The position numbers and the translations under genes are program-made. Of a stretch of DNA of 64,000 nucleotides, positions 26,768-35,553 are shown one piece after another. How positions within the stretch are numbered: the stretch's first letter is position 1; the number at the start of each line of letters is the position of its first letter. Origin of the DNA: Streptococcus tangpeifui (GTDB lineage: Bacteria; Bacillota; Bacilli; Lactobacillales; Streptococcaceae); assembly GCF_011038795.1 (NCBI RefSeq), contig NZ_JAAKDU010000003.1:248001-312000 (forward strand), given 5' to 3'. The notes under the pieces were generated by a model. The model made no database searches, was not told the origin of the DNA, and was given only the letters and a program-made list of their open reading frames with translations.

Positions 26768-27519
26768 TAACCAAACCTCCCTGTAATGTAGTCTTCGGTG
26801 CGTTTATCTTTAGGGACTGAAAAAAGTTGGCTGGTTTTGCCATATTCAACCAACTCACCAGATAAGAAGAAAGCTGTCTTATCTGACACCCGCACTGCCT
26901 GCTGCATATTATGAGTGACCATGACGATGGTGTAGTTCTTCTTCAACTCCAGAACCAATTCTTCAATTTTGGCAGTCGATACAGGGTCCAAAGCACTAGT
27001 CGGCTCATCCATAAGCAGAATTTCTGGTTTAATGGCAAGGGCTCTTGCAATGCATAGACGTTGCTGCTGTCCACCAGAAAGTCCCAGAGCCGACTTATTA
27101 AGCCAGTCCTTGACTTCGTCCCAGATAGCCGCTTGGCGCAAAGAGCGCTCTACGATTTCATCTAGCTTAGCTTTGTTATGAATCCCATGCGAACGAGGAC
27201 CAAAAGCGATATTATCATAGATGCTCTTTGGAAATGGATTCGGCTTTTGAAAGACCATACCGATCTTTTTGCGCAGAATATTCGTATCTACATCCTTATA
27301 GATATCTTGCCCATCCAAGGTCACCAAACCTTTAATCCGACAATTTATGACCAAGTCATTCATACGGTTGAGGCTTTTGAGAAGAGTGGACTTTCCACAA
27401 CCAGAAGGTCCGATAAAAGCGGTAATTTCTTTCTCAGCAATAGCCAGATTAATATTTTTTAGGGCATGATGCTCACCGTAGTAGAGGTTTAATTGATTGA
27501 TTTCTAATTTATTCCCCAT
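26767..27519 (-). CDS. pstB: Phosphate ABC transporter ATP-binding protein PstB
   Basis: A 250-residue ATPase. Walker A is GPSGCGKST, the signature LSGGQQQRL, Walker [13 protein letters not shown], and the H-loop MVTHNM. PstB features such as SLNRMNDL and PFPKSIYDN are present. It powers import of phosphate with PstA and PstC. It overlaps pstA by 11 bases. Confidence 0.96.
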   Translation of the reverse strand: MGNKLEINQLNLYYGEHHALKNINLAIAEKEITAFIGPSGCGKSTLLKSLNRMNDLVINCRIKGLVTLDGQDIYKDVDTNILRKKIGMVFQKPNPFPKSIYDNIAFGPRSHGIHNKAKLDEIVERSLRQAAIWDEVKDWLNKSALGLSGGQQQRLCIARALAIKPEILLMDEPTSALDPVSTAKIEELVLELKKNYTIVMVTHNMQQAVRVSDKTAFFLSGELVEYGKTSQLFSVPKDKRTEDYITGRFG

Positions 27520-28396
27520 TGATCTTTCTTTCTAGTTGCTTAGCAACAAACTCTGATAGTAAATTGATGACAATTACCAAAACCAGCAAAATTACAGCTG
27601 TAGCATAGGTCTGGTTGATATAGAGACCTTCTCCGGAAATGGCATACATATGGACCGCTAAGGTACGGCTAGAACTAAAGAGGCTCTTGGCCACTTCTGC
27701 GACCGTACCAGCTGTGAAAATCAGAGCAGCTGATTCCCCGACAATACGGCCAATAGCTAGGATAATGCCTGAAAAGATACCTGCCATTGCGCTAGGCAGA
27801 ACAATCTGAAAAATGGTCCGAAGTTTGCCGACGCCAAGAGCAAAACTTCCCTCACGATAGCCATCGGGTACAGATAAGAGCGCTTCTTCGGTCGTCCGCA
27901 TCACTACGGGGAGAACCATGATAGCAAGCGTAACTGCTCCAGATAAGAGCGAGAGGCCCATGTGGGCATACTTAACAAAAAAGAGGGCACCGAACAAACC
28001 ATAGATAATAGATGGAATTCCTGCCAAAGTTTCCGTCGCAATTCGTATAACTGCTACAAAAGGATTGTCTCGTCTAGCATATTCTGTCAGGTAAATTGAA
28101 GCCCCAACAGCCACCGGTACAGCAAAAATGAGAGCTAAAAAGGTCATAAAGACTGTATTAATCATAGCCGGCATGAGACTGACATTTTTCGTTGTATAGG
28201 TCATGGAAAAGAGCTCAGGTGTGATATTAGGAATTCCTTTAATCAAAACATATCCTACAATAGTCAAAATAGAGAGTGTCGTTAAAACGATTCCAAGGTG
28301 GACCAAAACTGCTAGGATAAGAGAAATCGGATCTTCCTTATAACACAACCACTTCTCCTTCATCTTTTTTGATATTCTTACTGGCTTCATACTCAC
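27509..28396 (-). CDS. pstA: Phosphate ABC transporter permease PstA
   Basis: A 295-residue permease with about six membrane segments. The cytoplasmic coupling loop carries [18 protein letters not shown], and [12 protein letters not shown] is typical of PstA. It forms the phosphate channel with PstC. The start overlaps the pstC end by four bases. Confidence 0.94.
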   Translation of the reverse strand: MSMKPVRISKKMKEKWLCYKEDPISLILAVLVHLGIVLTTLSILTIVGYVLIKGIPNITPELFSMTYTTKNVSLMPAMINTVFMTFLALIFAVPVAVGASIYLTEYARRDNPFVAVIRIATETLAGIPSIIYGLFGALFFVKYAHMGLSLLSGAVTLAIMVLPVVMRTTEEALLSVPDGYREGSFALGVGKLRTIFQIVLPSAMAGIFSGIILAIGRIVGESAALIFTAGTVAEVAKSLFSSSRTLAVHMYAISGEGLYINQTYATAVILLVLVIVINLLSEFVAKQLERKINGE

Positions 28397-29238
28397 TCCT
28401 CTTTACGCATCAGCGAGAAGCTGACATTGATCAACAATACAAACACGAACAATACCACAGCTGTCCCAATGAGAGCTTCACGGTGAAGTCCAGTCGAATA
28501 GCCCATTTCCATGACGATATTAGTCGTCAAGGTTCTGACCCCAGAGGTGACAGATGTCGGGATAACAGCCTGATTTCCCGCTACCATAATCACTGCCATA
28601 GTCTCACCAATAGCCCGTCCCAAACCTAAAATAACCGCAGCGAGAATACTACGCTTAGCTGCCGGGACTACGATAAAGAAGATACTGCGTTCATGAGAAG
28701 CCCCAAGCGCTAAGCCCCCTTCATAATAGGACTCTGGTACCGCCTCTATCGCTGACTCTGACACCGTAATAATGGTCGGTAATATCATCAAGCCCAGCAA
28801 GACTGATGCTGTTAGCACGCCTGTTCCCATACTCAAGGTCTGTTCTCTGACGAAGGGAACCAAGACTACTAGGCCAAAGAAACCATAGACAACCGATGGA
28901 ATCCCTGCCATGAGATTAATGGCCATCTTGAGTGGCTTATAGATCTTATCCGGACAAAACTTAGCCATATAAATAGCACTCAAGATCCCAATAGGGACTC
29001 CAAGGAGTAAGGCTCCAGCAGTCACATAGATAGAGCCGATAATCATAGGAAAAATACCATAGCTATTATTAGCTGGCTGCCAAATCTTGCCAAAGATGAA
29101 GTTTCCAAAACCAATTTTAGTGATAGCTGGAATTCCATTGGCAAAGAGGAAGATACAAATTAATAAAACCGATAACACAGAAATGCAGGCAGTCAGAAAG
29201 AAGACCGCTTGCATCACTTTTTCTTTTGTTTGGGCCAT
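28393..29238 (-). CDS. pstC: Phosphate ABC transporter permease PstC
   Basis: A 281-residue membrane permease with about six spans. Diagnostic parts include ESAIEAVPESYYEGGLALGAS (coupling loop) and GLGRAIGETMAVIMVAGN. It pairs with PstA. It begins ten bases after the pstS stop. Confidence 0.94.
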   Translation of the reverse strand: MAQTKEKVMQAVFFLTACISVLSVLLICIFLFANGIPAITKIGFGNFIFGKIWQPANNSYGIFPMIIGSIYVTAGALLLGVPIGILSAIYMAKFCPDKIYKPLKMAINLMAGIPSVVYGFFGLVVLVPFVREQTLSMGTGVLTASVLLGLMILPTIITVSESAIEAVPESYYEGGLALGASHERSIFFIVVPAAKRSILAAVILGLGRAIGETMAVIMVAGNQAVIPTSVTSGVRTLTTNIVMEMGYSTGLHREALIGTAVVLFVFVLLINVSFSLMRKEE

Positions 29239-29248
29239 TTAAGACTCC

Positions 29249-30127
29249 TTATTTATCAAGTGCACCCCAAGTGCTGGTCTTACCGGTGTAGATAGCTTTA
29301 ACTTGGTCACTTGTAATATTGTTAAGTTTGTTATTTTTATTGACGATAATAGCAATACCGTCAAGGGCAATAGCTTGTGATTTGACCCCCTTGTCAGTTT
29401 CAGACTTATCCAGTTCACGTGAGGCCATACCGATATCACAAGTTTCATCAATGGCACTGGTTACCCCTGTTGTTGAGTCGCTTTGCTGAATCTCGATGGT
29501 CACATTCGGATTTTCTTTGACATAGGCTTCCTTGAGTTTTTCCATAACTGGAGTGACCGAGCTTGAGCCAGCAATGACGATCTTACCACTCTGAGCCTGA
29601 GACTTGTAAGCACCTGTATTGGAATCCGAGATGTAGCCATTATCTTCGACAATCTTTTGCCCTTCTTCACTCAGGATATAATTGATAAAGTCCTTGGATT
29701 GGCTGTTGATATTATCTTTAGTGACGATATTAAATGGACGAGAAATCTTATAACTGCCATCCTTAACAGCCTTAGCACTAGCCTTGGTTCCATCGACTTT
29801 GAGAACCTTGACCTTGTTATTGACAGAACCAAGTGAAGCATAACCGATAGCATTCTTATCATCGGCTACAGTGGTCAGCATAACTGCTGTAGAGTTAGTA
29901 ACCGTGGCTTGTTGAGTTGTATGGTCAACCTTTTTACCATCGCTGCTTTTTTCTTCAATACCGAAAAGTTCAATGAAGGCACTGCGTGTTCCTGAACCAT
30001 CTTCACGGGTAATGATATTAATGGGTTGATTATTAGAACCTGATTTAGAACCGCCACAAGCTGTTAGTATACTAAGACCAGTCAATCCAGCTAAGGCAAT
30101 GAGTGAGAGACGAGTAATTTTTTTCAT
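29249..30127 (-). CDS. pstS: Phosphate-binding lipoprotein PstS
   Basis: A 292-residue substrate-binding protein. The signal peptide ends in the lipobox LTAC (cysteine near residue 24), so it should be lipid-anchored outside the membrane. Phosphate-binding blocks GSSSVTPVMEKL and DGSGTRSAF are present. In the precursor the DGSGTRS part comes before GSSSVTP, the reverse of the usual order in E. coli PstS, but this permuted arrangement is known to me from streptococcal PstS. First gene of the operon, downstream of a Pho box. Confidence 0.93.
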   Translation of the reverse strand: MKKITRLSLIALAGLTGLSILTACGGSKSGSNNQPINIITREDGSGTRSAFIELFGIEEKSSDGKKVDHTTQQATVTNSTAVMLTTVADDKNAIGYASLGSVNNKVKVLKVDGTKASAKAVKDGSYKISRPFNIVTKDNINSQSKDFINYILSEEGQKIVEDNGYISDSNTGAYKSQAQSGKIVIAGSSSVTPVMEKLKEAYVKENPNVTIEIQQSDSTTGVTSAIDETCDIGMASRELDKSETDKGVKSQAIALDGIAIIVNKNNKLNNITSDQVKAIYTGKTSTWGALDK

Positions 30128-30178
30128 CTGTAAAATTCTCCTTATTTCTTATTTTGACAAGTCTTATTCTAAGTCCCA

Positions 30179-30220
30179 ATTATCAAATCTATCCCCATAG
30201 TTTTGTAAAGTTTTTGTAAA
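30179..30220 (-). promoter_or_regulatory. Pho box and promoter of the pst operon
   Basis: On the minus strand TTTACA occurs twice, 11 bases apart (30204-30209 and 30215-30220), as in Gram-positive Pho boxes. The -10 GATAAT (30179-30184) follows 19 bases later, so the repeats take the place of a -35 and suggest activation by the PhoB-type regulator of the same operon. Confidence 0.65.
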
Positions 30221-30320
30221 ATCAGCGGAAGTACAATTTTCAATGATTTTACAGGAATTTGATAAGAACATTGAAATTGATTGATAGAATGTAGTCATCA
30301 CAATTGAAACGAGGTTTGAT

Positions 30321-31241
30321 ATGTTTACACTTAATCGTCACGACAAACGTTTGTTAACCATAACTTATGTTAGTGCTATCTTTTTCCTTATATTGGCTAG
30401 TCTTTTTGACCAGCAGATTTCCCAGAACTTTAGTAGCCAAGATTCCATCTTTGGAACACTTTTTCAAAACTTTGGGATGTTTCCTGAACCTTTAGTCCTC
30501 TTCTTATCAGCTAATATCTTAGGTTTTGCAGGCTATCAGCGAAGTCGATCCACAGGACTTAAACTTATCCTGACACTGGCAGGATTACTCCTATCATTCT
30601 GGGCCATTCTCCACATGGTTGATGACTGGCTTTACTATGGATACTCTACCATGGCCAATATTGATAAAGGACTCCCAATCGCTACTGCTAACAATGATAC
30701 TGGCAGTGCCATTAGCTACCCTATAAGTTTGAAATACAGTGTCAGCTTGGTCATTTGGGCATTGGGAACTTTCATTCAATTCAAATGGCTAGCCAAAAAA
30801 GATCCAAAAGCTCTGCACTATCTAATTTCAGTCGCCATCATGGGAATTGCCTTTCATTTCTTATCTGAAAGTATCATCGATACCATGAAAGAAACGTGGG
30901 GACGCTTTCGCCCTTACGAAGTCTTTGGTCATGTCGATGGGGCTCACTTTACCAACTGGTGGCAAATCAATGGGGTAAACGGTCATCGTTCTTTCCCATC
31001 AGGACACACACTAGCTGGGATGAGTGCCATGTTCTTCCCGTTTCTTGTTAGCCGTGAGAATATCAAAGGCCAAAAGATCGTAACTTATATTTGCTTAGCT
31101 TACGGTTTTCTGATGGCGCTCTCACGTGTGCGTGTACAAGCACACTTCCTATCGGACGTCGCTGTCAGCGCCATGATTACTTTCTTTATTATCTTTGCTC
31201 TGGCAAAAGTTATTGGATACAACTTTATTGAAGAGGATTAA
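30321..31241 (+). CDS. PAP2-family membrane phosphatase
   Basis: A 306-residue polytopic protein. The three phosphatase motifs are in order: KETWGRFRP, PSGHT (within RSFPSGHTLAG) and SRVRVQAHFLSDV, supplying the catalytic histidines. The family removes phosphate from lipids such as phosphatidic acid or undecaprenyl pyrophosphate. It diverges from the pst operon with a shared spacer of about 190 bases; a link to phosphate supply is possible but unproven. Confidence 0.88.
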   Translation: MFTLNRHDKRLLTITYVSAIFFLILASLFDQQISQNFSSQDSIFGTLFQNFGMFPEPLVLFLSANILGFAGYQRSRSTGLKLILTLAGLLLSFWAILHMVDDWLYYGYSTMANIDKGLPIATANNDTGSAISYPISLKYSVSLVIWALGTFIQFKWLAKKDPKALHYLISVAIMGIAFHFLSESIIDTMKETWGRFRPYEVFGHVDGAHFTNWWQINGVNGHRSFPSGHTLAGMSAMFFPFLVSRENIKGQKIVTYICLAYGFLMALSRVRVQAHFLSDVAVSAMITFFIIFALAKVIGYNFIEED

Positions 31242-31297
31242 TGCTAAAAAATTGATGGTTTATAAACCTCCAACTTTTTGCATCTATACATACACAA

Positions 31298-31330
31298 AAT
31301 AACACCACCTCAAACGAGATGGTGTTATTT
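31298..31330. terminator. Bidirectional terminator
   Basis: AATAACACCA and TGGTGTTATT pair, extended inward by CTC/GAG, with A/T runs on both sides. It separates the rightward PAP2 gene from the leftward genes at 31.4 kb. Confidence 0.75.
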
Positions 31331-31381
31331 CTCGGTTTTAAACCGCACCGATATAGGACTCACGCGTTTGTGATTTTTAAC

Positions 31382-31804
31382 TCATGGATTTGGCCGATTT
31401 TTTAAGTTAAACTGCACAGCTATAATTGCTAGGAAACCAGTCACTATAGCACCAATTACCATTAAAATAGAACTGCTGGCTAGGAAAAGACAACTCAAGA
31501 TAAGGCCCATCAGCCAAGTCACTGAGCATCTGATAACGAGTTTCCGTGTAAACCGATGACTTGGCTTGTTCACTGATTTCAACTGATAGATTCCTAGCAA
31601 TAGTGAAAAGACACCGAGGTAAAACAGTGTGACAGCAAAACAATTATGAGCTTTTGCATTGCCCAAAAATCCAAGAGCCACCGTTACAAAGCTCAGACCA
31701 AAGATGATAGGATAATGCCAATAGATAAACCGATTTTCATCAGGATTGGAGATATCAGGGTCAATCAGGTGATCAATTTCAACAATTACTATCGATGATT
31801 CATT
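31382..31804 (-). CDS. Small membrane protein, start uncertain
   Basis: The reading frame encodes about 140 residues with an N-terminal acidic stretch and four hydrophobic segments (WHYPIIFGLSFVTVALGF, CFAVTLFYLGVFSLLLG and two near the C-terminus). No family was recognised. No ATG or GTG suits it: a TTG at 31858 lies inside the CMD gene, and a good GAGGAG site is followed by an ATG in another frame (31803). It may be a 5'-truncated or frameshifted gene. Confidence 0.4.
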   Translation of the reverse strand, partial: NESSIVIVEIDHLIDPDISNPDENRFIYWHYPIIFGLSFVTVALGFLGNAKAHNCFAVTLFYLGVFSLLLGIYQLKSVNKPSHRFTRKLVIRCSVTWLMGLILSCLFLASSSILMVIGAIVTGFLAIIAVQFNLKNRPNP

Positions 31805-31808
31805 CTCC

Positions 31809-32120
31809 TCAGATTTCCTTAGCCAATCCGAAGGCTGACCAAGCTTTGGGCCAACCAACGTAGAAAGCGATGTGAGTAATAATTTCTGAAATTTTTTCTT
31901 TCGTTACACCATTACTTTTAGCGGTATTCAGGTGATACTTAAGCTGTTCCCAATTGCTGCCTGTGATGAGAGCTGAAGCTGTTACGATAGAACGGATCTT
32001 AGGGGATAATTCTTCCTCACGCGACCAGACTTGGCCAAAGAGGACATCATCATTGAGTTCTGCAAACTTAGGGGCGAAATCTCCTAAATTATCACGTCCT
32101 GCTGTTTGTTTTTTAGCCAT
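31809..32120 (-). CDS. Carboxymuconolactone decarboxylase-like protein (copy A)
   Basis: A 103-residue CMD/AhpD-like helical protein, nearly identical to copy B at 35229-35552. The start ATG follows AAGGAGG. No CxxC motif is present, so an AhpD-like disulfide role is unlikely. In the last codons TGG of copy B has become TGA, which trims four residues (WGEE). The cupin gene that should precede it is reduced to a fragment. Homologues act on lactones or in oxidative-stress defence; function unknown here. Confidence 0.8.
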   Translation of the reverse strand: MAKKQTAGRDNLGDFAPKFAELNDDVLFGQVWSREEELSPKIRSIVTASALITGSNWEQLKYHLNTAKSNGVTKEKISEIITHIAFYVGWPKAWSAFGLAKEI

Positions 32121-32121
32121 A

Positions 32122-32232
32122 TTAACCTTCCTCCTTATTTGCGGCATCGTATGCTTCATCTGTAACGGGCTCATAAAACTCACTAGCGCCTGCTGTGATA
32201 GCAATATGGCTGAGCCAATAATCCTTACTACC
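32122..32232 (-). pseudogene. C-terminal cupin fragment (partner of CMD copy A)
   Basis: The 37 codons (GSKDYWLSHIAITAGASEF, then EPVTDEAYDAANKEEG and stop) match the end of the intact cupin at 35554-35973. It has the same two-base spacing to the CMD start as in the intact pair. The N-terminal 100 residues are absent. Confidence 0.8.
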
Positions 32233-32278
32233 TTAAAAATTTATTTGCATTTTAGTTTTAAGATTTAACTTTTACATC

Positions 32279-32326
32279 TTGACATCTAAGAAAGAAATTG
32301 CTAAGCTATAAATGTTCAACGTTGAA
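32279..32326 (+). promoter_or_regulatory. Promoter and palindrome before the PadR gene
   Basis: TTGACA (32279-32284) with TAAGCT 17 bases on is a candidate promoter. A perfect palindrome TTCAACGTTGAA (32315-32326) lies just downstream. A near copy, TCAAAGTTGA, is at 32921-32930 before the ABC ATPase gene, so the PadR protein may bind both. Confidence 0.45.
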
Positions 32327-32346
32327 TAAACAAAGGAGGTTGTTGC

Positions 32347-32895
32347 GTGATTAAGCTTTTAGTTCTGGCTATCTTAAATGTAAAACCCATGTCTGGTTAC
32401 GATATTAAATCACTATTGGAGATCAGCGATACACAGAGGTGGGCGGGAGTGCTACCAGGGTCCATTTACAATGCCTTACGGAAACTGGAAAGAGATGGCT
32501 ACATTGAAATCGAAAGTATCGAAGCTAACGGAAACAGGCAAAAAGCCATCTACAAAATAACGGAATCAGGGAGAAAGCACCAAATTGAACTCATCAAAGA
32601 ATGTCTGACGGCTAACAAAATTCACTACCCTACTCAACTTTACACTGGCATCTCTTTTGCCGACCAGCTTCCTCTGCAAGAAGCAATAGACGATCTGCAA
32701 AAAAACAAGGAGCAGCTTGAAATAGAATATGATATGTTAAGTAAGGGGATGGACAGTAAGAAAAGATCAATGGGCAATCATATTCCAGAACTAACGCAAA
32801 TTATTTTTGAACATATGTTTGAGACGGTCAGGTCTCAAATCGAGCTAATCGATAAAACTCTGACTATCTTGAGCCGGCAAAAAAATGAGTTATAG
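32347..32895 (+). CDS. PadR-family transcriptional regulator
   Basis: A 182-residue PadR protein: winged helix in residues 1-80 (MSGYDIKSLLE, GSIYNALRKLERDGYI) and a C-terminal helical domain for dimerisation. GTG start behind AAAGGAGG. It leads a likely operon with an ABC ATPase and permease, a common arrangement in which PadR represses a drug or peptide exporter. Confidence 0.9.
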   Translation: MIKLLVLAILNVKPMSGYDIKSLLEISDTQRWAGVLPGSIYNALRKLERDGYIEIESIEANGNRQKAIYKITESGRKHQIELIKECLTANKIHYPTQLYTGISFADQLPLQEAIDDLQKNKEQLEIEYDMLSKGMDSKKRSMGNHIPELTQIIFEHMFETVRSQIELIDKTLTILSRQKNEL

Positions 32896-32949
32896 ACCGG
32901 CTTTCTTTTTACCAATATAGTCAAAGTTGATTATACAAAGGAGAATAAT

Positions 32950-33663
32950 ATGAATCTAGTAGAATTTCACCATGTTTACAAGCAATTTAGAGATCGCAAA
33001 ATTATCAAGGATATGAATTTTACCATCAAAGAAAATGAGATCCTTGCCCTACTAGGAAAAAACGGAGCTGGGAAAACAACCGCCATTCGGCTCCTGCTTG
33101 GGATTATTAAGCCGGACACGGGGCAGATCAGCTCTGGAATGCCAGACTTTAATAAAAAGGTTGGCGCCCAGCTGCAGACAACACCCTTCTTTGAAGCACT
33201 GAATATTGTCGATAACCTCAAATTATTTGCAACCTTTTACGCTGTTTCTTTGTCTGAAGATGAGATTGAGAAGCTACTAAAAGAACACAATCTCTATGAA
33301 GCAAGGAAAACCAAGGCTGCTAAATTGTCACTGGGGCAGCAAAAAAGACTGGCGATTATCATTACAACGATTCACCAGCCAGACTTGGTGATTCTGGATG
33401 AACCCTCAGCCGGTCTTGACCCAAGCGGACAAAGAGAGGTTCAGCAAATGATTCAACGCTTAAAACAAGATGGGAAGACTGTCCTTTTTGCTTCTCATGA
33501 TATGATTGAAATTAAGAATACAGCCGATCGCGTAATGTTTCTTCACGAAGGAACCATCTTAGAAAGCGGGGATCCCGATGAGCTAATTAGAAACTATCAG
33601 GTCACGAACCTAGAAGAATTATTCTACGAATTAACAGCCAATAAGGAGGACGCTCATGTTTAA
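32950..33663 (+). CDS. ABC transporter ATP-binding protein
   Basis: A 237-residue ATPase with Walker A GKNGAGKTT, signature LSLGQQKRL, Walker B LVILDEPSAGLDP and a switch histidine in FASHD. It resembles the DrrA/CcmA-type exporters. It pairs with the permease gene, overlapping it by eight bases, and is preceded by AAGGAG. Confidence 0.92.
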   Translation: MNLVEFHHVYKQFRDRKIIKDMNFTIKENEILALLGKNGAGKTTAIRLLLGIIKPDTGQISSGMPDFNKKVGAQLQTTPFFEALNIVDNLKLFATFYAVSLSEDEIEKLLKEHNLYEARKTKAAKLSLGQQKRLAIIITTIHQPDLVILDEPSAGLDPSGQREVQQMIQRLKQDGKTVLFASHDMIEIKNTADRVMFLHEGTILESGDPDELIRNYQVTNLEELFYELTANKEDAHV

Positions 33664-34366
33664 TGTATTCACCATTTCATTAAAAAACAGCTTAAAGGAC
33701 ATTGTCCTCTTATTCTGGTCGATTTGCCTGCCCTTGGCCTTTATTATCGGACTTCACTATTTTAAAGTCACTCTAGGCGCAGACACTCTCTTTGGTATCA
33801 TAACCTTTAGTATTTTTTGTCAGGCCTGCATTACACAGTCCTTCTCCATCTTTTCGCAAAGAAAGCGGGGCGTATTTGAATTGCTGTCTGTCACCCCCTT
33901 TTCTATCTGGAAGTATCTAAGCGGCATTGTTCTCAGTCAGGCATTGCTGGCCAGCCTCATTGCCTTGCTGCTCTTAACCATTGAGGTTAAATTGTTTTCA
34001 CTAGCCATAACTTTTGGAAAAATATTGTTCTTCGTTCCTCTATTTTTGACAGAAGCTGTCCTGTTTAGTTTATTTAGCTTTGTCTTGTCACGGTTTCCAA
34101 AAGACGAAGCGCATTTAAGTACCTTTACTAACTTAACCATGTTTGCTTTGCTTTTACCAAGTAGTATTTTCTGGTCCTTGAATCATGCTCCCCGATTCGT
34201 TCAGGCAATCTCATGGATCAACCCCTTTGAATGGCTCCAAAAAGGCTACCGAAGCATTCTTAGCCATGAATTTTCAGCCTATATGACCATCTTTGGTCTA
34301 CTGGCTATATCTATCCTGTTAACAGCATGGCTTGCACAGAAGACATTTCGGTTAAAAGAAAGGTAA
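33656..34366 (+). CDS. ABC-2 type transporter permease
   Basis: A 236-residue membrane protein with about six hydrophobic spans, of the ABC-2 class that works with a DrrA-like ATPase. The central block KRGVFELLSVTPFSIWKYL is the usual cytoplasmic-edge element of this class, and INPFEWLQKGYRSIL resembles the family's C-terminal PxxW region. Probable role is export of a drug, lipid or peptide; the substrate is unknown. Confidence 0.85.
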   Translation: MFNVFTISLKNSLKDIVLLFWSICLPLAFIIGLHYFKVTLGADTLFGIITFSIFCQACITQSFSIFSQRKRGVFELLSVTPFSIWKYLSGIVLSQALLASLIALLLLTIEVKLFSLAITFGKILFFVPLFLTEAVLFSLFSFVLSRFPKDEAHLSTFTNLTMFALLLPSSIFWSLNHAPRFVQAISWINPFEWLQKGYRSILSHEFSAYMTIFGLLAISILLTAWLAQKTFRLKER

Positions 34367-34371
34367 GGGGC

Positions 34372-34536
34372 ATGACCATGACTGATTAGCAGAAAAAATT
34401 AGAGGCGATAGACGGCAAGGGATGGGGCGCATATAAGCAAATCAGTGGGATTTACGCCTATCATGAATTTACCTTCTGCATTGAGCTGGGGCAAATTGAT
34501 CCCTATACTCAGCCCTCAACCGTTGCTGAGGGCTGA
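34372..34536 (+). pseudogene. N-terminal fragment of an ABC-class ATPase (COG3044 type)
   Basis: After ATG and an in-frame TAG at codon 6, the codons read QKKLEAIDGKGWGAYKQI, then GIYAYHEFTFCIELGQIDPY and QPSTV. This follows the N-terminus of the predicted ABC-class P-loop ATPase family (IDGRGYKAYK, then DPFASPS). The remaining 500 or so residues are missing. The frame ends inside a CAGCCCTCA/TGAGGGCTG hairpin. Confidence 0.55.
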
Positions 34537-34584
34537 GCGTACGAGTCTCAGTGGCTATTTGCTGACTGTCATTTTTTAGATCCA

Positions 34585-34624
34585 AAAAAGCGCCATTCAC
34601 TCTTTTCAATGGCGCTTTTTTCGT
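34585..34624. terminator. Bidirectional terminator
   Basis: AAAAAAGCGCCATT is mirrored by AATGGCGCTTTTTT around a short loop. It ends rightward transcription of the ABC operon and leftward transcription of the acetyltransferase gene. Confidence 0.85.
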
Positions 34625-34625
34625 T

Positions 34626-35114
34626 TTATAGTTTTTTAAAATACCTTGCAACCGGCCAAGGTTCAAAGCCAAAAGCTTCGTAAGTTTGGCGGGCGGGTAA
34701 GTGTCCCGGATCTCCGCCAGTTTCCACCATAACCATCTTCATGCCAGCTTGAGTGATTTTCTGACAAGCAGTTTCCAGCAGCCTTGTAGCAATCCCCCTA
34801 CCTTGGTGTTTTGGTGAAACGGCCACAACATAGATTTCCCCCATCCTATCTTCTGGGTGTATGCGATAAGCAAGCCAGCCTGCTAGTTCGTCATCTGAAA
34901 AGGCCAGCAGAGTCTGACTGCTTGCTTCATCCAAGACCTGCGACAAATCTGCTGTTTGACGGGATTCCCACCCTTGAGGATAAAAATTATCATAGACAAA
35001 AGCCGGTACAGCAGAGCGCATTTGGTAAAAGACCGTTGCCCAGCTTTCAATTGACAGAGATAAGATTGCGTCTTTGTAGCGATGTTGGTAAGGTTTGATG
35101 GTAATGGTCATCAT
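34626..35114 (-). CDS. GNAT N-acetyltransferase, RimI-like
   Basis: A 162-residue acetyltransferase. The acetyl-CoA loop is VSPKHQGRGIATRLLE (near residue 102), followed by MVMVETGGD and YEAFGFEPW. The ATG at 35114 lies behind GAGGAGG; 32 codons upstream in frame do not resemble the family. Acceptor unknown. No operon partner is evident. Confidence 0.85.
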   Translation of the reverse strand: MMTITIKPYQHRYKDAILSLSIESWATVFYQMRSAVPAFVYDNFYPQGWESRQTADLSQVLDEASSQTLLAFSDDELAGWLAYRIHPEDRMGEIYVVAVSPKHQGRGIATRLLETACQKITQAGMKMVMVETGGDPGHLPARQTYEAFGFEPWPVARYFKKL

Positions 35115-35228
35115 ATCATCCTCCTCTTTTTTGACGTAAATATGTGCTGGTATTCTATAAAACTTAAGCCGATGAGTTATGAAAAAATGAGACTTTGTCT
35201 TCAAACTCAAAAGGCCTACTGGCCTTTT

Positions 35229-35552
35229 CTATTCTTCCCCCCAGATTTCCTTGGCTAATCCAAAAGCAGACCAAGCCTTGGGCCAGCCGACATAGAAGGC
35301 AATGTGGGTAATGATTTCTGAAATCTCTTCCTTAGTGACGCCATTATTTTTAGCCGTATTCAGGTGGTACTTAAGCTGTTCCCAATTGCCGCCTGTGATG
35401 AGAGCTGAAACTGTTACGATAGAGCGGATCTTAGGGGATAATTCTTCCTCACGCGACCAGACTTGGCCAAAGAGGACATCATCATTGAGTTCTGCAAACT
35501 TGGGAGCAAAATCTCCTAAATTATCACGTCCTGCTGTTTGTTTTTTAGCCAT
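35229..35552 (-). CDS. Carboxymuconolactone decarboxylase-like protein (copy B)
   Basis: A 107-residue CMD-family protein (LGDFAPKFAELNDDVLFGQVW, then the SALITGGNWEQLKYHL core). The start follows AAGGAGG and overlaps the end of the upstream cupin gene's leader region by spacing of only one base, so the two genes are co-translated. Pairs of a CMD protein and a small cupin are common in lactic acid bacteria; their reaction is not established. Nearly identical to copy A at 31809. Confidence 0.87.
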   Translation of the reverse strand: MAKKQTAGRDNLGDFAPKFAELNDDVLFGQVWSREEELSPKIRSIVTVSALITGGNWEQLKYHLNTAKNNGVTKEEISEIITHIAFYVGWPKAWSAFGLAKEIWGEE

Positions 35553-35553
35553 A

